DNA of 64,000 bases from RYN-230 sp963718305 (GTDB lineage Bacteria; Actinomycetota; Actinomycetes; Streptosporangiales; Streptosporangiaceae), in the NCBI GenBank assembly GCA_963718305.1, contig CAVQZG010000002.1, forward strand, positions 62,001-126,000, in the 5' to 3' direction. The position numbers were made by a program, and so were the translations under genes. The notes under the pieces were generated by a model. The model saw only the letters and a list, made by a program, of their open reading frames with translations. It was not told the DNA's origin and did not search any database. Positions 62,714 to 64,000 of this stretch are shown piece by piece; within the stretch, counting starts at the first letter, position 1; every line of letters starts with the position of its first letter.

Positions 62714-63268
62714 GTGGAAAGCTCCCGCGTGGCCGCGCCCTCGCCCTCCGCAGAGGACGCCCCCAAGCCCTCTCTGGCAGCGCCCCCGCCCTTCCCCGCG
62801 CCCGGAGCGGAGTTCGCGGAGCAGGTGGCGGCGCTGCAGGCGGCGACCCGGGTGCTGACCGGGGTCGCACTGCGCAGCCTGGACGTCCTGGACGGCGTGA
62901 TCACCCTGCCCCAGTTCCGGATGCTGGCCGTCCTGGCTCAGCTAGGCCGCGCCCGGTCCTCGCGGGTGGCCCGGGCCCTCGGCCTGGACGCGTCCACGGT
63001 GACCAGGCTGGCTGACCGGCTGGTCACCGCGGGCCACGTGGCCCGGGGCAGCGATCCGCGGCATCGCAGCGTGGTGACGCTGGAACTGACCCCCAGCGGG
63101 GAGCGTCTGGTCAGCGCGGTCTCGCAGTGGCGGCAGCGTGAGCTGAGCCGGATCGTGGCCGGCCTCCCGCCCGCCACCCGGGCCCGGCTCACCAGCGTGC
63201 TGGGCCAGCTGGTCAGCTCGGCAGGGGAAGGCTACGGCGAGGCCGCCGAGCCCGTCAGCCCGGTCTGA
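62714..63268 (+). CDS. MarR family regulator
   Basis: A 184-residue MarR protein. The HTH and wing are seen as SSRVARALGLDASTVTRLADRLVTAGHVARGSDPRHRSVVTLELT. A Pro/Ala-rich N-terminal part of about 30 residues precedes it. It starts with GTG right behind a -10-like box and palindrome (62700-62711). Divergent from the LLM oxidoreductase and upstream of a GH15 gene, it may regulate either. The ligand cannot be guessed from sequence. Confidence 0.88.
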   Translation: MESSRVAAPSPSAEDAPKPSLAAPPPFPAPGAEFAEQVAALQAATRVLTGVALRSLDVLDGVITLPQFRMLAVLAQLGRARSSRVARALGLDASTVTRLADRLVTAGHVARGSDPRHRSVVTLELTPSGERLVSAVSQWRQRELSRIVAGLPPATRARLTSVLGQLVSSAGEGYGEAAEPVSPV

Positions 63269-63344
63269 ACCGGGGCGCCGCCGCGATCGTTTGGGCCGGT
63301 CAGGCCGGGGTAGCCGGACGCACCAGACGTCGAATGAGGAGAGC

Positions 63345-64000
63345 ATGACCACGAACGATCTGGGTGCGGCCGGCGAGTTTCCCCCGCACGTTCTGCGCGA
63401 GTACGCGCTGGTGGCGGACGGGGAACGGGGCGCGCTGATCGGCCCGCGCGGCGACTTCGCCTGGCTGTGCGCCCCCCAGTGGGACTCCGATGCCGTGTTC
63501 TCCAGCCTGATTGGCGGGCCCGGCGTGTACGCCGTGACCCCGGAGGGACCGCGCTTCGTCTGGGGCGGGTACTACGAGGGCAGCACGCTGATCTGGCGCA
63601 GCCGGTGGATCACCAGCAGCGGCTTCACCGAGTGCCGCGAGGCGCTGGCCTACCCGGGCGACCTGCACACCACGGTCGTACTGCGCCGGGTCGTGGCCCT
63701 GGACGGTCCCGCGCGGGTCCGGGTGGTCCTGGACCTGCGGGCTGGCTTCGGCCGGTCCCGGATGAGCCAGCTCAAGCAGGCCGGCGGGCTGTGGACAGCC
63801 CGCAGCGGCCCGCTCCGGATGCGCTGGTCGGGCGGCGCGGACGCGACGGTCCGGGCGGACGGTGCGCTGGAGCTGCACCTGGCCCTGGACGCCGGCGCCC
63901 ATCACGACCTGGTGCTGGAGATATCGGACCAGGCGCTCCGGGATGATCCGGTGCGGGCCCCGGAGGCGTGGCAGGCCACCGAGACGTCCTGGGCGTCCGC
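63345..64000 (+). CDS. Glycoside hydrolase family 15 protein, N-terminal part (cut by right edge)
   Basis: The start of a GH15-type enzyme (glucoamylase/trehalase group). It begins MTTNDLGAAGEFPPHVLREYALVADGERGALIGPRGDFAWLCAPQWDSDAVFSSLIGG (shown here only as a pattern: the N-terminal domain with the RGDFAWLCAP-type motif is typical). The visible 218 residues are the N-terminal beta-sandwich; the catalytic (alpha/alpha)6 barrel lies beyond the window. The ATG has GAGGAG upstream. In actinomycetes many such proteins are trehalases, which would link it to the treXYZ operon in the same region, but that cannot be decided here. Confidence 0.85.
   Translation, partial: MTTNDLGAAGEFPPHVLREYALVADGERGALIGPRGDFAWLCAPQWDSDAVFSSLIGGPGVYAVTPEGPRFVWGGYYEGSTLIWRSRWITSSGFTECREALAYPGDLHTTVVLRRVVALDGPARVRVVLDLRAGFGRSRMSQLKQAGGLWTARSGPLRMRWSGGADATVRADGALELHLALDAGAHHDLVLEISDQALRDDPVRAPEAWQATETSWAS

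Overview
This is a very GC-rich, gene-dense stretch of an actinomycete chromosome. The evidence is GTG/TTG starts, many ATGA/GTGA overlaps, an XRE-DUF5753/DUF397 pair, an F420-type LLM oxidoreductase, and a propane monooxygenase operon like the mycobacterial mim/prm loci. The sequence alone does not fix the family. I see no tRNA, rRNA, insertion sequence, phage gene or CRISPR array.

Left part (1-8750): the end of an ABC exporter; two PH-domain membrane proteins divergent from a PLP-dependent dehydratase; an ECF sigma factor with a membrane partner; a yeast-type cytosine deaminase; and an Nramp metal transporter whose start lies 12 nt from the groEL stop. Centre-left (7055-18604): the soluble di-iron (propane/MimABCD-type) monooxygenase operon, read leftwards: prmA, prmB (reductase), prmC (small hydroxylase subunit), prmD (coupling protein), amidohydrolase, DUF59 protein, zinc alcohol dehydrogenase, dedicated GroEL. 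A divergent AcoR/MimR-type activator that lacks GAFTGA faces it. Two nearly identical 17-bp palindromic sites (16281 and 16678) flank the intergenic control region.

Middle (18.9-45.9 kb): an EamA transporter; a DrrAB-like ABC exporter fused in one chain, with a divergent TetR; dienelactone hydrolase; a treX-treY-treZ trehalose operon; a WhiJ/AbaA-type developmental module (XRE-DUF5753, DUF397, RsbW-like ATPase) around a dense block of TGCA-centred palindromes; a GntR-controlled cluster (permease, kinase-like protein, dimethylglycine-oxidase-like flavoprotein) with three GTCTAGAC-type operators; a SulP transporter; homogentisate dioxygenase, GntR and fumarylacetoacetase; and a truncated GGDEF-EAL remnant.

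Right part (46-64 kb): Tex; a CDF metal transporter; a tightly overlapping operon of acyl-CoA-dehydrogenase-like protein, PIG-L deacetylase, methyltransferase and GT2 glycosyltransferase with no assigned pathway; AI-2E-type and flippase-type membrane proteins; a stress-signalling operon (SigB/F-like sigma, receiver-PP2C phosphatase, CHASE3-type histidine kinase, single-domain response regulator); two MarR regulators; an LLM oxidoreductase; and the start of a GH15 enzyme.

Many well-conserved genes carry single-base frameshifts (groEL, prmB, prmC, prmD, GGDEF-EAL, tex, methyltransferase, acyl-CoA dehydrogenase, receiver-PP2C), and prmC also has an in-frame TAG. The reading frame resumes cleanly after each lesion, so sequencing or assembly indels are the leading explanation. 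Several long fused reading frames (dehydrogenase/PIG-L, methyltransferase/glycosyltransferase, PP2C/kinase) are consequences of these shifts rather than true fusions. Gene boundaries below are given for the reconstructed genes. A second recurring feature is 15-16-bp tandem repetition, both between genes and in protein tails.
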